27,421 bases of DNA from an uncultured Bacillota bacterium. GTDB lineage: Bacteria; Bacillota; Limnochordia; Limnochordales; ZCTH02-B6. Within the stretch, counting starts at the first letter, position 1; every line of letters begins with the position of its first letter. The position numbers and the translations under genes were made by a program. Positions 20,682 through 27,421 of the stretch are shown piece after piece. Below the pieces are notes generated by a model. It worked only from the letters and a program-made list of their open reading frames with translations, was not told the DNA's origin and did no database searches. The DNA is taken from the NCBI GenBank assembly GCA_937916565.1, contig CALFSR010000064.1, positions 1 to 27,421 of the forward strand, given 5' to 3'.

Positions 20682-22121
20682 ATGATCAAGTTGTACAGCG
20701 CCTACATCGGCGGCCAGTGGGTGTCGCAGGTGGGCGGTGAGGAGATCCATGTCGTCAACCCGGCCACGGAGGAGGTCATCGCGGCGCTTCTGCCCGCGTC
20801 GGCCCAGGATGTGGATGCGGCCGTAGCCGCCGCCCGGCGGGCTTTCCCAGCGTGGTCGGCCACGCCGGTGGAGGAGCGGGCCCAGTGGCTGGAAAAGATC
20901 GCCGCCCGGCTTGAGGAGCGCGCCCAGGAGCTGACCAACACCATCACGGCCGAGGTCGGCATGCCGGTCCGGTTCTGCGGCGTCGTGCAGGTGGGCGGGC
21001 CGATCGCGGCTTGGCGGTCGTACGCCGCCCTGGCCCGGGAGTACGAGTTTGAGCGGCGCATCGGCCACTCCCTGGTAGTGCGGGAACCCGCCGGCGTCGT
21101 CGGCTGCATTACGCCGTGGAACTACCCGCTGCACCAGATCACTCATAAGGTTGCCGCGGCGCTTGCCGCCGGCTGCACGGTGGTTTTGAAACCATCGGAA
21201 GTCGCGCCCATCAACGCGCAGATCCTGGCCGAGGTTATCCATGAGGTCGGGTTGCCGGCAGGCGTGTTCAACCTGGTGCACGGGCGGGGCGACACGGTGG
21301 GTGAGGCGCTGGTGGCGCACCCGGGGGTGGACATGGTCTCGTTTACCGGGTCCGTCCAGGTCGGGCGCCACGTGGCGGCCACGGCGGCGGCCACGGTGAA
21401 GAAGGTCGCCCTCGAACTCGGCGGTAAGTCGGCGGCCATCATCTTGGATGACGCGGACCTGGAAACCGCGATCAAAGGCGTGCGCAACTCGTGCTTCCTC
21501 AATTCCGGCCAGACGTGCCACGCGCACACCCGCATGCTCGTGCCCGAGAGCCGTTATGAGGAAGCCAAGGCGCTGGCGGCAAAGCTTGTCGCGGAGCTTG
21601 TCCCGGGCGATCCTACGCAGCCGGGGACACGGCTTGGACCGGTGGTGTCCGCCCAGCAGCGGGAGCGGGTACTGGGCTACATCCGCAAGGGCATCGAAAG
21701 CGGCGCCGAGCTGGTGATCGGGGGGCTTCAGCCGCCAGCGGGACTAGAGCGCGGCTACTTCGTCCAGCCGACGGTTTTTGGACGGGTGGCGCCGGATTCC
21801 GTGATCGCGCAAGAGGAGATCTTTGGTCCGGTGCTTTGCATTATCACCTATAAGGATGAGGACGAGGCTGTGGCCATCGCCAACGGCACCATCTACGGCC
21901 TCGGCGGCGGGGTCTGGTCGGGAGATCCTGAACGGGCGGTGGCTGTCGCCCGGCGGCTGCGCACGGGCCAGGTCGACATCAACGGCGCCCCCTACAACGC
22001 CCTTGCTCCTTTCGGCGGCTACCGCCAGTCGGGCGTTGGCCGTGAAGCGGGTGTGTTCGGCCTGGAGGAGTTTCTGGAGGTCAAGGCCATCCAGTTGCCC
22101 GGCGCGGGCAAGCGCGCGTAA
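20682..22121 (+). CDS. NAD(P)-dependent aldehyde dehydrogenase
   Basis: The ATG at 20682 follows AAAGGAGG (20666-20673); the longer open frame runs into the preceding gene and is not used. The 479-residue enzyme has the ALDH catalytic set: Asn147 in TPWNYPL, Glu245 in ALELGGKS, Cys279 in SGQTCHA, and EEIFGPVL with the Phe/Glu pair that holds the cofactor. It oxidises an aldehyde to a carboxylate, which the upstream acyl-CoA synthetase could then activate. Sequence style is that of broad aldehyde dehydrogenases; the substrate is undetermined. Confidence 0.92.
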   Translation: MIKLYSAYIGGQWVSQVGGEEIHVVNPATEEVIAALLPASAQDVDAAVAAARRAFPAWSATPVEERAQWLEKIAARLEERAQELTNTITAEVGMPVRFCGVVQVGGPIAAWRSYAALAREYEFERRIGHSLVVREPAGVVGCITPWNYPLHQITHKVAAALAAGCTVVLKPSEVAPINAQILAEVIHEVGLPAGVFNLVHGRGDTVGEALVAHPGVDMVSFTGSVQVGRHVAATAAATVKKVALELGGKSAAIILDDADLETAIKGVRNSCFLNSGQTCHAHTRMLVPESRYEEAKALAAKLVAELVPGDPTQPGTRLGPVVSAQQRERVLGYIRKGIESGAELVIGGLQPPAGLERGYFVQPTVFGRVAPDSVIAQEEIFGPVLCIITYKDEDEAVAIANGTIYGLGGGVWSGDPERAVAVARRLRTGQVDINGAPYNALAPFGGYRQSGVGREAGVFGLEEFLEVKAIQLPGAGKRA

Positions 22122-22135
22122 GCGGGGGAGTTCCC

Positions 22136-22510
22136 GTGACATTTGACGAGGCGTTTGGCATCACGGTTGTGGAACGGCGGGAAGGCGAAGTGGTCATCGC
22201 GCTTGACATCGAGCCGCGGCACCTCAACCCGAGCGGCATCGTGCACGGCGGCACCCTCTGCAGCCTGGCGGATACGGCCATCGGCATGGCCGTCGTCAGT
22301 CGCATCGACCGGGAACGGCAACGGGCAGTGACGGCCCAGTTGAGCGTCAGCTTCCTGCGCGCGGCGACCGCGGGGCGTCTCGTCGCCCGAGGTGTTGTCA
22401 CCCTCATGGGCCGCCGCCTGGCTCACGGCGAGGCCCAAATTACATGCGGCGACACGCTGGTGGCCAAAGCCCACGGCGTGTGGTACGTTCAGGACAAGCG
22501 GCCCGCCTGA
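22136..22510 (+). CDS. Hotdog-fold acyl-CoA thioesterase (PaaI-like)
   Basis: The 124-residue single hotdog domain has NPSGIVHGGTLCSLADTAIG, with the HGG motif and the downstream Asp typical of PaaI-type thioesterases, and the strand QLSVSFLRAATAGRLVARG. The start is GTG at 22136, 14 bp after the aldehyde dehydrogenase stop, with GGGGGAG. It hydrolyses an acyl-CoA, possibly relieving trapped CoA when the operon's ligase product accumulates. Confidence 0.85.
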   Translation: MTFDEAFGITVVERREGEVVIALDIEPRHLNPSGIVHGGTLCSLADTAIGMAVVSRIDRERQRAVTAQLSVSFLRAATAGRLVARGVVTLMGRRLAHGEAQITCGDTLVAKAHGVWYVQDKRPA

Positions 22511-22580
22511 GTGCGGCGAGGCAGGGCGCGCATCGCCGGTTGCAAGGGTAAGCGGTCGTACAAGGAGGTACAAAGGCGAG

Positions 22581-24074
22581 ATGGGGTACGTACTGGCGCT
22601 GGACCAGGGTACGACCAGTTCCCGGGCCATCTTGTTTGACCACCGGGGCCGGGTGGTGGCCGTGGCCCAACGGGAATTTCGGCAGATGTACCCCCGGCCG
22701 GGCTGGGTGGAACACGACCCTGAGGAGATCTGGTTTACCCAGCTGTCGACGGCGCGCGAGGCGCTCCAGCGCGCCGGGGTGGCGGCCGCGGATGTGGCCG
22801 CCATCGGCATCACCAACCAACGGGAGACGACGGTGCTGTGGGACCGAGCGACGGGCACCCCGGTGGCGCCCGCCATCGTCTGGCAGGATCGGCGCACCGC
22901 GGGCATGTGCGACGCCCTCAAGGCCCAGGCGGCCGAGTCCCTCGTGCGGGCGAAGACCGGCCTCGTTCTCGACCCCTACTTCAGCGCGACCAAGGTGGCG
23001 TGGCTCCTGGATAACGTGGCGGGACTGCGCGCCCGGGCGGAACGGGGAGAGATCGCCTTTGGCACGGTGGATGCGTGGCTTGTGTACCGGCTTACGGGCG
23101 GCCGCGTGCACGCGACGGACTACAGCAATGCATCCCGCACGCTTTTCTTCAACATCCACACGCTGTCTTGGGACGACGAACTGCTGGAGCTGTTTGGGCG
23201 CGTCCCCCGGGCCGTTTTGCCCGAGGTCAAGCCGTCGAGCGCCATTTACGGAGCAACGGCTCCGGACCTGCTCGGGGCGGCGATCCCCATCGGCGGCATC
23301 GCCGGCGACCAGCAGGCCGCCCTCTTTGGTCAGGCCTGCTTCGAGGTAGGCATGGCCAAGAACACCTACGGCACGGGCAGCTTTCTCTTGCTCAACACCG
23401 GCGCCAAGCCCGTCGCGTCGGAGCACGGCCTCCTGACGACGGTGGCGTGGGGAATGGGGGGAGAGGTGACCTACGCGCTGGAGGGCAGCGTGTTCGTGAC
23501 GGGCGCGGCGGTGCAGTGGCTCCGGGACGGCCTCGGCCTAATCACCAACGCCGCGGAAACCGAGGCGCTGGCTAACTCCGTACCGGACACCGGCGGCGTG
23601 TACCTCGTGCCCGCCTTCACGGGACTGGGCGCGCCCTACTGGGACCCGTACGCCCGCGGCGCGCTGGTCGGGATCACCCGCGGCACGACCCGCGCCCACA
23701 TCGTCCGGGCCGCGCTGGAAGCCATCGCCTACCAGACGTGCGACGTCATGCGGGCCATGGAGCAGGACGCGGGCGTGCCGCTGCGGGCGTTGCGGGTGGA
23801 CGGCGGTGCAGCCGTCAACAACCTGCTCATGCAGTTCCAATCGGATGTGCTCGGTGTGCCCGTGGAGCGGCCGGCCGTAACGGAGACGACTGCCTTGGGA
23901 GCCGCGTACTTGGCCGGACTTGCCGCGGGCGTCTGGCAGAGCCAAGACGAGATCCGTGCCCAATGGCACCTGGACCGCCGCTTTGAGCCGGCCATGGAGG
24001 CCGACCGCCGCGAGCAATTGCTGGCGGGCTGGCGGAGGGCGGTGGAGCGCTCCCTCGGGTGGGCGGCACCCTAG
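22581..24074 (+). CDS. glpK: Glycerol kinase
   Basis: The ATG at 22581 has AAGGAGG 11 nt upstream, and the protein begins GYVLALDQGTTSSRAILFD, the FGGY kinase start. The 497-residue length fits GlpK. Other signatures are NQRETTVLWD, VWQDRRTA, GIAGDQQAALFGQ, NTYGTGSFLLLNTG, and PAFTGLGAPYWDPYARG. It makes sn-glycerol 3-phosphate, the ligand of GlpP, whose gene lies upstream and divergent to the operon. The activation loop reads YGATAPDLLG, without the His that HPr phosphorylates in many Gram-positive GlpKs (TAPYHFYG type), so PTS control is not expected. No glpF or glpD is in the window. A strong terminator follows. Confidence 0.93.
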   Translation: MGYVLALDQGTTSSRAILFDHRGRVVAVAQREFRQMYPRPGWVEHDPEEIWFTQLSTAREALQRAGVAAADVAAIGITNQRETTVLWDRATGTPVAPAIVWQDRRTAGMCDALKAQAAESLVRAKTGLVLDPYFSATKVAWLLDNVAGLRARAERGEIAFGTVDAWLVYRLTGGRVHATDYSNASRTLFFNIHTLSWDDELLELFGRVPRAVLPEVKPSSAIYGATAPDLLGAAIPIGGIAGDQQAALFGQACFEVGMAKNTYGTGSFLLLNTGAKPVASEHGLLTTVAWGMGGEVTYALEGSVFVTGAAVQWLRDGLGLITNAAETEALANSVPDTGGVYLVPAFTGLGAPYWDPYARGALVGITRGTTRAHIVRAALEAIAYQTCDVMRAMEQDAGVPLRALRVDGGAAVNNLLMQFQSDVLGVPVERPAVTETTALGAAYLAGLAAGVWQSQDEIRAQWHLDRRFEPAMEADRREQLLAGWRRAVERSLGWAAP

Positions 24075-24084
24075 GGGCAAAAGG

Positions 24085-24126
24085 CGGCCGTCCGGCGGCT
24101 TTGCGCCGCCCGGACGGCCGTTTTTT
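24085..24126 (+). terminator. Strong Rho-independent terminator after glpK
   Basis: CGGCCGTCCGGCGGC (24085-24099) and GCCGCCCGGACGGCCG (24105-24120) pair with one bulge around TTTGC and are followed by TTTTTT (24121-24126). It lies 11 bp after the glpK stop. On the minus strand the stem is followed by CCTTTTGCC, so it could also weakly serve the convergent MFS gene. Confidence 0.92.
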
Positions 24127-24162
24127 CCGGGCTTCTATCCTCAGTAATGCCGTGCCCGCCAG

Positions 24163-25149
24163 CTACCTGGCCAACTTTAGTCCCGGCACCACATAGCCCA
24201 AAAGTCCGCCGGCGGCGACCAAGACGCCTCCCGCCAGCAGGATGATGTGGGGTGCGACGGCGGTGGACAGTACCCCGACGAGCCCCAGGGAGATAGGGCT
24301 GGCAGCCAGGGCGATGGACCCGCGGACAGCGAAGACGCGGCCCTGCATCTGTTTGGGCACCAGGGTCTGGAAGAGTCCCGAGGCGCACACGTTGACCATC
24401 GACACCGCCGCTCCCGCAAGCACGAGGGCGATCAGCGCGCTCACAAGGTCCCGCATCTGGCTCGCAACCGCGAGGCCGGCGCCCGTGACCGCGATGCCCC
24501 AGATGACGCCCATGCCCCGGTGAAGCCGGGCACCGCCGGCCGACATGAGCAAGGCCGCCGCCACCATGCCCGCCGACAGGCCGCTCGTCAGCAAGCCCGC
24601 GCCCGCGGCGTCAAGGCCCATGCGCTGTTGGGCGATGAAGGGCAGCAGAGGCCCGAGAGGTGTCAGGGCAAAGTTGACGAGGGCGAAGTTGCACAGCATG
24701 AAAAACAGCATGCGGTTTCCGTTCCACAGGTAGCCCAGGCCGGCGCCCATTTCCTGGAGGAAATCGGCCGCCTTCCCTTGCGCGGCCGCCACCGGCGCAC
24801 GGCTCGGCAGGGGCGGGATGGCGGCCAGGAGCTAAGGGCAGCCACGGCGCAGGTGAGGGCGCTAATGACCATGACCGCCGGCAACCGGTCCCAGGAAAAT
24901 GACGGGTAACATGCTCAGCATGGACAACGTGGTCGCGATGGTCACCGAGCCGGTCTTCTCCACGATCCACCACAGAAGCGCCAGTCCTGCCAGACCGTCG
25001 CCTTGCATGGAGATGGCCTGGCCCGAAAAGACAAGCCAGAAATCCCGCGCCAAAGAGGGTTTGGGTTGGGACGCCCCCTCCGTTGGCGCCGGAGGCTCTG
25101 CCGGGCGTTCCTGGGCGACACCCGCTGTCCGCCGGGACACTGTGGCCAC
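24163..25149 (-). pseudogene. MFS efflux transporter gene, disrupted by internal deletion and stops
   Basis: The 5' part (GTG ending at 25149, after AAAGGAG) encodes MFS helices 1-2: FWLVFSGQAISMQGDGLAGL and LSMLPVIFLGPVAG, then stops at 24864-24862. The 3' part from about 24830 encodes the central loop and helices 7-12 (FLQEMGAGLGYLWNGNRMLF, QRMGLDAAGAGLLTSG, VPKQMQGRVFAVRG). Between them a short piece in another frame, PAVMVISALTCAVAAL, resembles helix 6. The total is about 329 codons against about 410 usual, so roughly helices 3-5 are missing, and a further 1-nt loss near 24832 is needed to rejoin the frames. It is translationally linked to the intact ArsR gene upstream, which probably once controlled it. 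Confidence 0.8.
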
Positions 25150-25155
25150 TGCGTG

Positions 25156-26229
25156 TCACTCCTTTGTTAGAAAATGTTCCAGGGTTTGGGCGATGGTTCG
25201 CGCCCGCACGCGGTCGACGCTGTATCGCTTGACGCGGTCGACCCACTCCGACCGCACGAGACCGACGGATTCCAGAGCCCGCAGATGCCTGGACGTGGCC
25301 GGTTGGCTCCAACCGAACCGCTCCATCAGGTCGGCGGCGCGGGTCCCCGGATACTGGCGAATGAACGCGAGGGCACCTAGTCGCGGCTCATCGGCCAAAG
25401 CCTTTAGGGAGGCCAATAGGTCTCGCTGGGTCTCTTCGTCGCCCGCGTGCTCGCCTTGGATGATGCCGAAGCCGATGACCGCGTCGGGCCGGCCCCCCAT
25501 CACCGCCGTGGCGATGTATGGTCCGAGCCAGGGGACGGGGACGAAATGGAGCCGCTTGCCCTGGAGCAGGGGGTAGCGGTCCTCGCCCTTGCGGCCTACG
25601 ATGGCCGTGAGAACCTTGAGCGGGTCCGCGAGGTGAAACTGGCGGCGGGCCGCCTGGGCCAACGCCCGACAAGTGGGGAGGGCTTCCTGCCAGCGTGGTG
25701 CGAGGTGGTCGTGCCACAGCTGGCGCAGGCGCATGTCCACCATGGCCCGCAACTCTTCCGGGCGCCGCATGAGGGCTATCGCACGCTCGGCGTCGAGTGC
25801 GAACGCTTCGTCCGGGTGCGGACCCTCCATGGCTTTGATGGCTGCGATAAGCCGTTCGGGCTCATGTTCGAGCCATTGCCGTACCGTGGCCGTGTCCTGT
25901 GGCTGGACCCGGAAGGACAGGCGGTAAAAAACGCGCTCGAGGAGATCGTCGGTAGGCGCCGCCGCCAGCAGCTTCAGGGCCGGATCGATGGATTCTTCAT
26001 CGTCGGGGGCCTCAAAAAGGTACGACAGCAAGCCTGACAGCGGCACGCACAACAGGCGGAGGTCCATCCGGGCTGCCCGCCCGAGCCGCGCAGGCAGTTG
26101 TGCCAGCCACGGGTCAATCCCGGGAAACCGGGGAGCTAGCTCGGCCATGGGTAGCGTCAACGCGATGGCCTTGGCCGGCGCGATGTGGACAAAGAGCTCA
26201 CCGCCCGCCGGCACGTGCAGTTCAGGCAT
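25156..26229 (-). CDS. ArsR-type regulator with long N-terminal domain and C-terminal HTH
   Basis: The 357-residue protein has its winged helix at the C-terminus (about 265-350): LASLKALADEPRLGALAFIR, TRAADLMERFGWSQPATSRHLRALESVGLVRSE, and KRYSVD. The first 250 residues form a helical domain without a metal-binding Cys motif, similar to DUF5937-type N-terminal domains seen in ArsR-like regulators of drug exporters, and probably bind a ligand. The ATG has AAGGAGG. The stop codon lies seven bases before the GTG of the MFS gene, whose ribosome-binding site lies within this gene's end. It is presumably a repressor of itself and the exporter. Confidence 0.82.
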   Translation of the reverse strand: MPELHVPAGGELFVHIAPAKAIALTLPMAELAPRFPGIDPWLAQLPARLGRAARMDLRLLCVPLSGLLSYLFEAPDDEESIDPALKLLAAAPTDDLLERVFYRLSFRVQPQDTATVRQWLEHEPERLIAAIKAMEGPHPDEAFALDAERAIALMRRPEELRAMVDMRLRQLWHDHLAPRWQEALPTCRALAQAARRQFHLADPLKVLTAIVGRKGEDRYPLLQGKRLHFVPVPWLGPYIATAVMGGRPDAVIGFGIIQGEHAGDEETQRDLLASLKALADEPRLGALAFIRQYPGTRAADLMERFGWSQPATSRHLRALESVGLVRSEWVDRVKRYSVDRVRARTIAQTLEHFLTKE

Positions 26230-26253
26230 CGGCTCACCTCCTTACGCCAGGAC

Positions 26254-26272
26254 ATCATATGCGGATATTCGC
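26254..26272 (-). promoter_or_regulatory. Candidate -10 element and operator of the ArsR gene
   Basis: TATGAT (complement of 26254-26259) is a good -10 about 25 bases before the ATG, but no convincing -35 lies at the right distance. Just upstream, GCGGATATTCGC (26261-26272) is a palindrome with one mismatched base pair, in the position expected for an ArsR operator. Confidence 0.35.
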
Positions 26273-26288
26273 CTATTAGCATAAGTGA

Positions 26289-26573
26289 ATGAGGAGCGCC
26301 GGTCAAGTAGGCATCTCGAGAAGCGTCTTGTTTGACGCGGTCGCGGAGCGGGACCGCTGGCGCGGGGAATACATTCGCCGGGCCATCGAGAGGGGCAAGT
26401 GCCGGGCGGCCGAGCGACACGGCGCGGCCGTCGGATACGGGGTTCTCACGTATGCTTTCTACGGCAACGGCATGATCGAAATAGTGTACGTGGCGGAAGA
26501 GCACCGCTGCAGCGGCGGCGAGGACGGCGCTGGCCCGTCGCTCACCCCGGGGGGCCACACCGCTACTCCGTAA
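26289..26573 (+). pseudogene. GNAT N-acetyltransferase remnant
   Basis: The first 70 codons read like the N-terminal half of a small GNAT: YIRRAIERGKCRAAERHGA, then VGYGVLTYAFYGNGMIEIVY and VAEEHR, which is strand 4 leading into motif A. The acetyl-CoA loop that should follow (R/Q-x-x-G-x-G/A) is replaced by CSGGEDGAG and the frame ends 17 codons later. In another frame the expected tail TALARRS is visible at about 26526-26545, which points to a frameshift of one base. There is no ribosome-binding site at the ATG. The end overlaps the Fic gene stop by 11 bp. The protein cannot be functional as written. Confidence 0.6.
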
Positions 26574-27421
26574 ACCTGTTCATCACGTCGACGTTCGCGC
26601 GTATGCGATTGTCAGGGGTGACTGAAATAAGCTCTAAGTCTTTCATCACGGCGAGATCGCGCAAAACCGTCCGCTTTGACTTGATACCTTTGTAGAGATG
26701 GTCGACGAGCGGGTGAGATCGGTCTCGATACTCGGGCACGCTTATGTTCAGCGCTGAGCCGGACTCCAGCAGAAGGGTCAGGAAGGTGTAGCAGCGGTGG
26801 TTGATGGCATCCTGGCGGTAGAGGTCCGTCACGTAGTCCTGGAACATCACCACTCGGACAAAAGCCAGGATCTCCGACTGAACCCGGTCGATCTCTTCCA
26901 CAAACCCCCTCAGTGCGAAGCGGACAAACTCCTGGAGCCGGCCCCGGTGCTGAAAACGCGCTGCCTGCAGCGCCGCGATATATTCCTCACGCCGCCGGTA
27001 AAAGAAATTGGCGGGGGAGTAGAAGCCGCGAACATTGTAGCCGCCTTGGTAGAGGAGCAGGGCCTCAAGAGCGCGAGAAGTCCGCCCGTTCCCGTCGCCG
27101 AACGGATGAATCGAGATTAAGTAGAAGTGCGCCACGATCGCCCGGATGGCTGTTCCGTATGCGAGTGCTTCACGACTGTTGATGAACTCGACGAAAGCGT
27201 GCATAAGGCGGGGGACGTCTGCGTGGTCCGGTGGCAGATAGTCGCCGGCGTGGACCCGGTGTTGCCGGTACTGGCCTGGAACATTGTTCTCGTAGTAGCA
27301 GCCTTCAGTGGTGATTCGGTGCAATTCGCGGATGAGCTCCTCGGTCACCCGGATGGGGTCCGAGCCTGGCCGGGCGATCTGCCGGATGTAGCTGTCGACT
27401 CTTGCTGCGTTGCGCACTTCT
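26563..27421 (-). CDS. Fic-domain protein (5' end outside the window)
   Basis: At least 285 codons are present; the frame is open to the window edge, and the GTG ending at 27417 is unlikely to be the real start because Fic proteins of this type have about 70 more N-terminal residues. The catalytic motif is complete: HPFGDGNGRTSR (residues 104-115 counted from that GTG), with the preceding RAIVAHFYLISI helix and the flap-side segment PGQYRQHRVHAGDYLPP. Fic enzymes transfer AMP or other nucleotides to target hydroxyls. A C-terminal winged helix follows (about 225-284, KSKRTVLRDLAVMKDLELI), as in the Fic-wHTH subgroup. The inhibitory helix, if N-terminal, lies outside the window. No antitoxin gene is visible downstream. 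Confidence 0.9.
   Translation of the reverse strand, partial: EVRNAARVDSYIRQIARPGSDPIRVTEELIRELHRITTEGCYYENNVPGQYRQHRVHAGDYLPPDHADVPRLMHAFVEFINSREALAYGTAIRAIVAHFYLISIHPFGDGNGRTSRALEALLLYQGGYNVRGFYSPANFFYRRREEYIAALQAARFQHRGRLQEFVRFALRGFVEEIDRVQSEILAFVRVVMFQDYVTDLYRQDAINHRCYTFLTLLLESGSALNISVPEYRDRSHPLVDHLYKGIKSKRTVLRDLAVMKDLELISVTPDNRIRANVDVMNRFTE

Overview
This is high-GC bacterial DNA with dense coding, many GTG/TTG starts with clear Shine-Dalgarno sequences, and short or overlapping gene junctions. GlpP, two DUF2294 (MpsC-like) proteins, a PadR regulator with a textbook sigma-A-type promoter and a Bacillus-type short-chain dehydrogenase point to Bacillota. Both complete solute-binding proteins have signal peptides with a signal-peptidase-I site and no lipobox cysteine, which fits an outer-membraned lineage. 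A high-GC, deep-branching Bacillota such as Limnochordia is my best guess; this is inference and is not proven by the window.

Left part (1-8439). The window opens with the tail of a ribose-type binding protein, then rbsD, then an independently promoted NYN-domain nuclease. From 8439 down to 1750 on the minus strand runs a probable seven-gene operon: COG1840-type binding protein, fused 12-helix permease, ATPase, DUF2294, membrane-anchored DUF4388 protein, second DUF2294, and a GmhA-like phosphosugar isomerase. The last four genes overlap one another. The isomerase raises the possibility that the transporter imports a phosphorylated sugar and not iron.

Middle (8440-12838). A 476-bp divergent spacer is followed by a short-chain dehydrogenase-like gene, a convergent PadR/membrane-protein pair (with an operator embedded in its promoter), a DUF1801 protein, and a minus-strand pair of glpP and a ring-cleaving dioxygenase. 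glpP has no canonical start codon covering its conserved N-terminus.

Right-centre (12839-24126). A promoter, a structured leader of about 230 nt and a LIV-type ABC transporter (livK-H-M-G-F) lead into an acyl-CoA synthetase, an M24 peptidase-like hydrolase, an aldehyde dehydrogenase, a hotdog thioesterase and glycerol kinase, closed by a strong intrinsic terminator. livM is frameshifted by an apparent 5-nt loss. glpP lies directly upstream and divergent, and glpK is the last gene, so antitermination of the whole operon by GlpP is an attractive but untested idea.

Right end (24163-27421). A decayed MFS exporter gene sits beside its intact ArsR-type regulator, followed by a decayed GNAT acetyltransferase gene and the 3' part of a Fic-domain gene running off the window.

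A recurrent theme is that all three binding-protein genes are followed by a perfect GC-rich stem-loop without a U-tract, the arrangement expected for segmental mRNA stabilisation. No tRNA, rRNA, CRISPR array or insertion sequence was seen.
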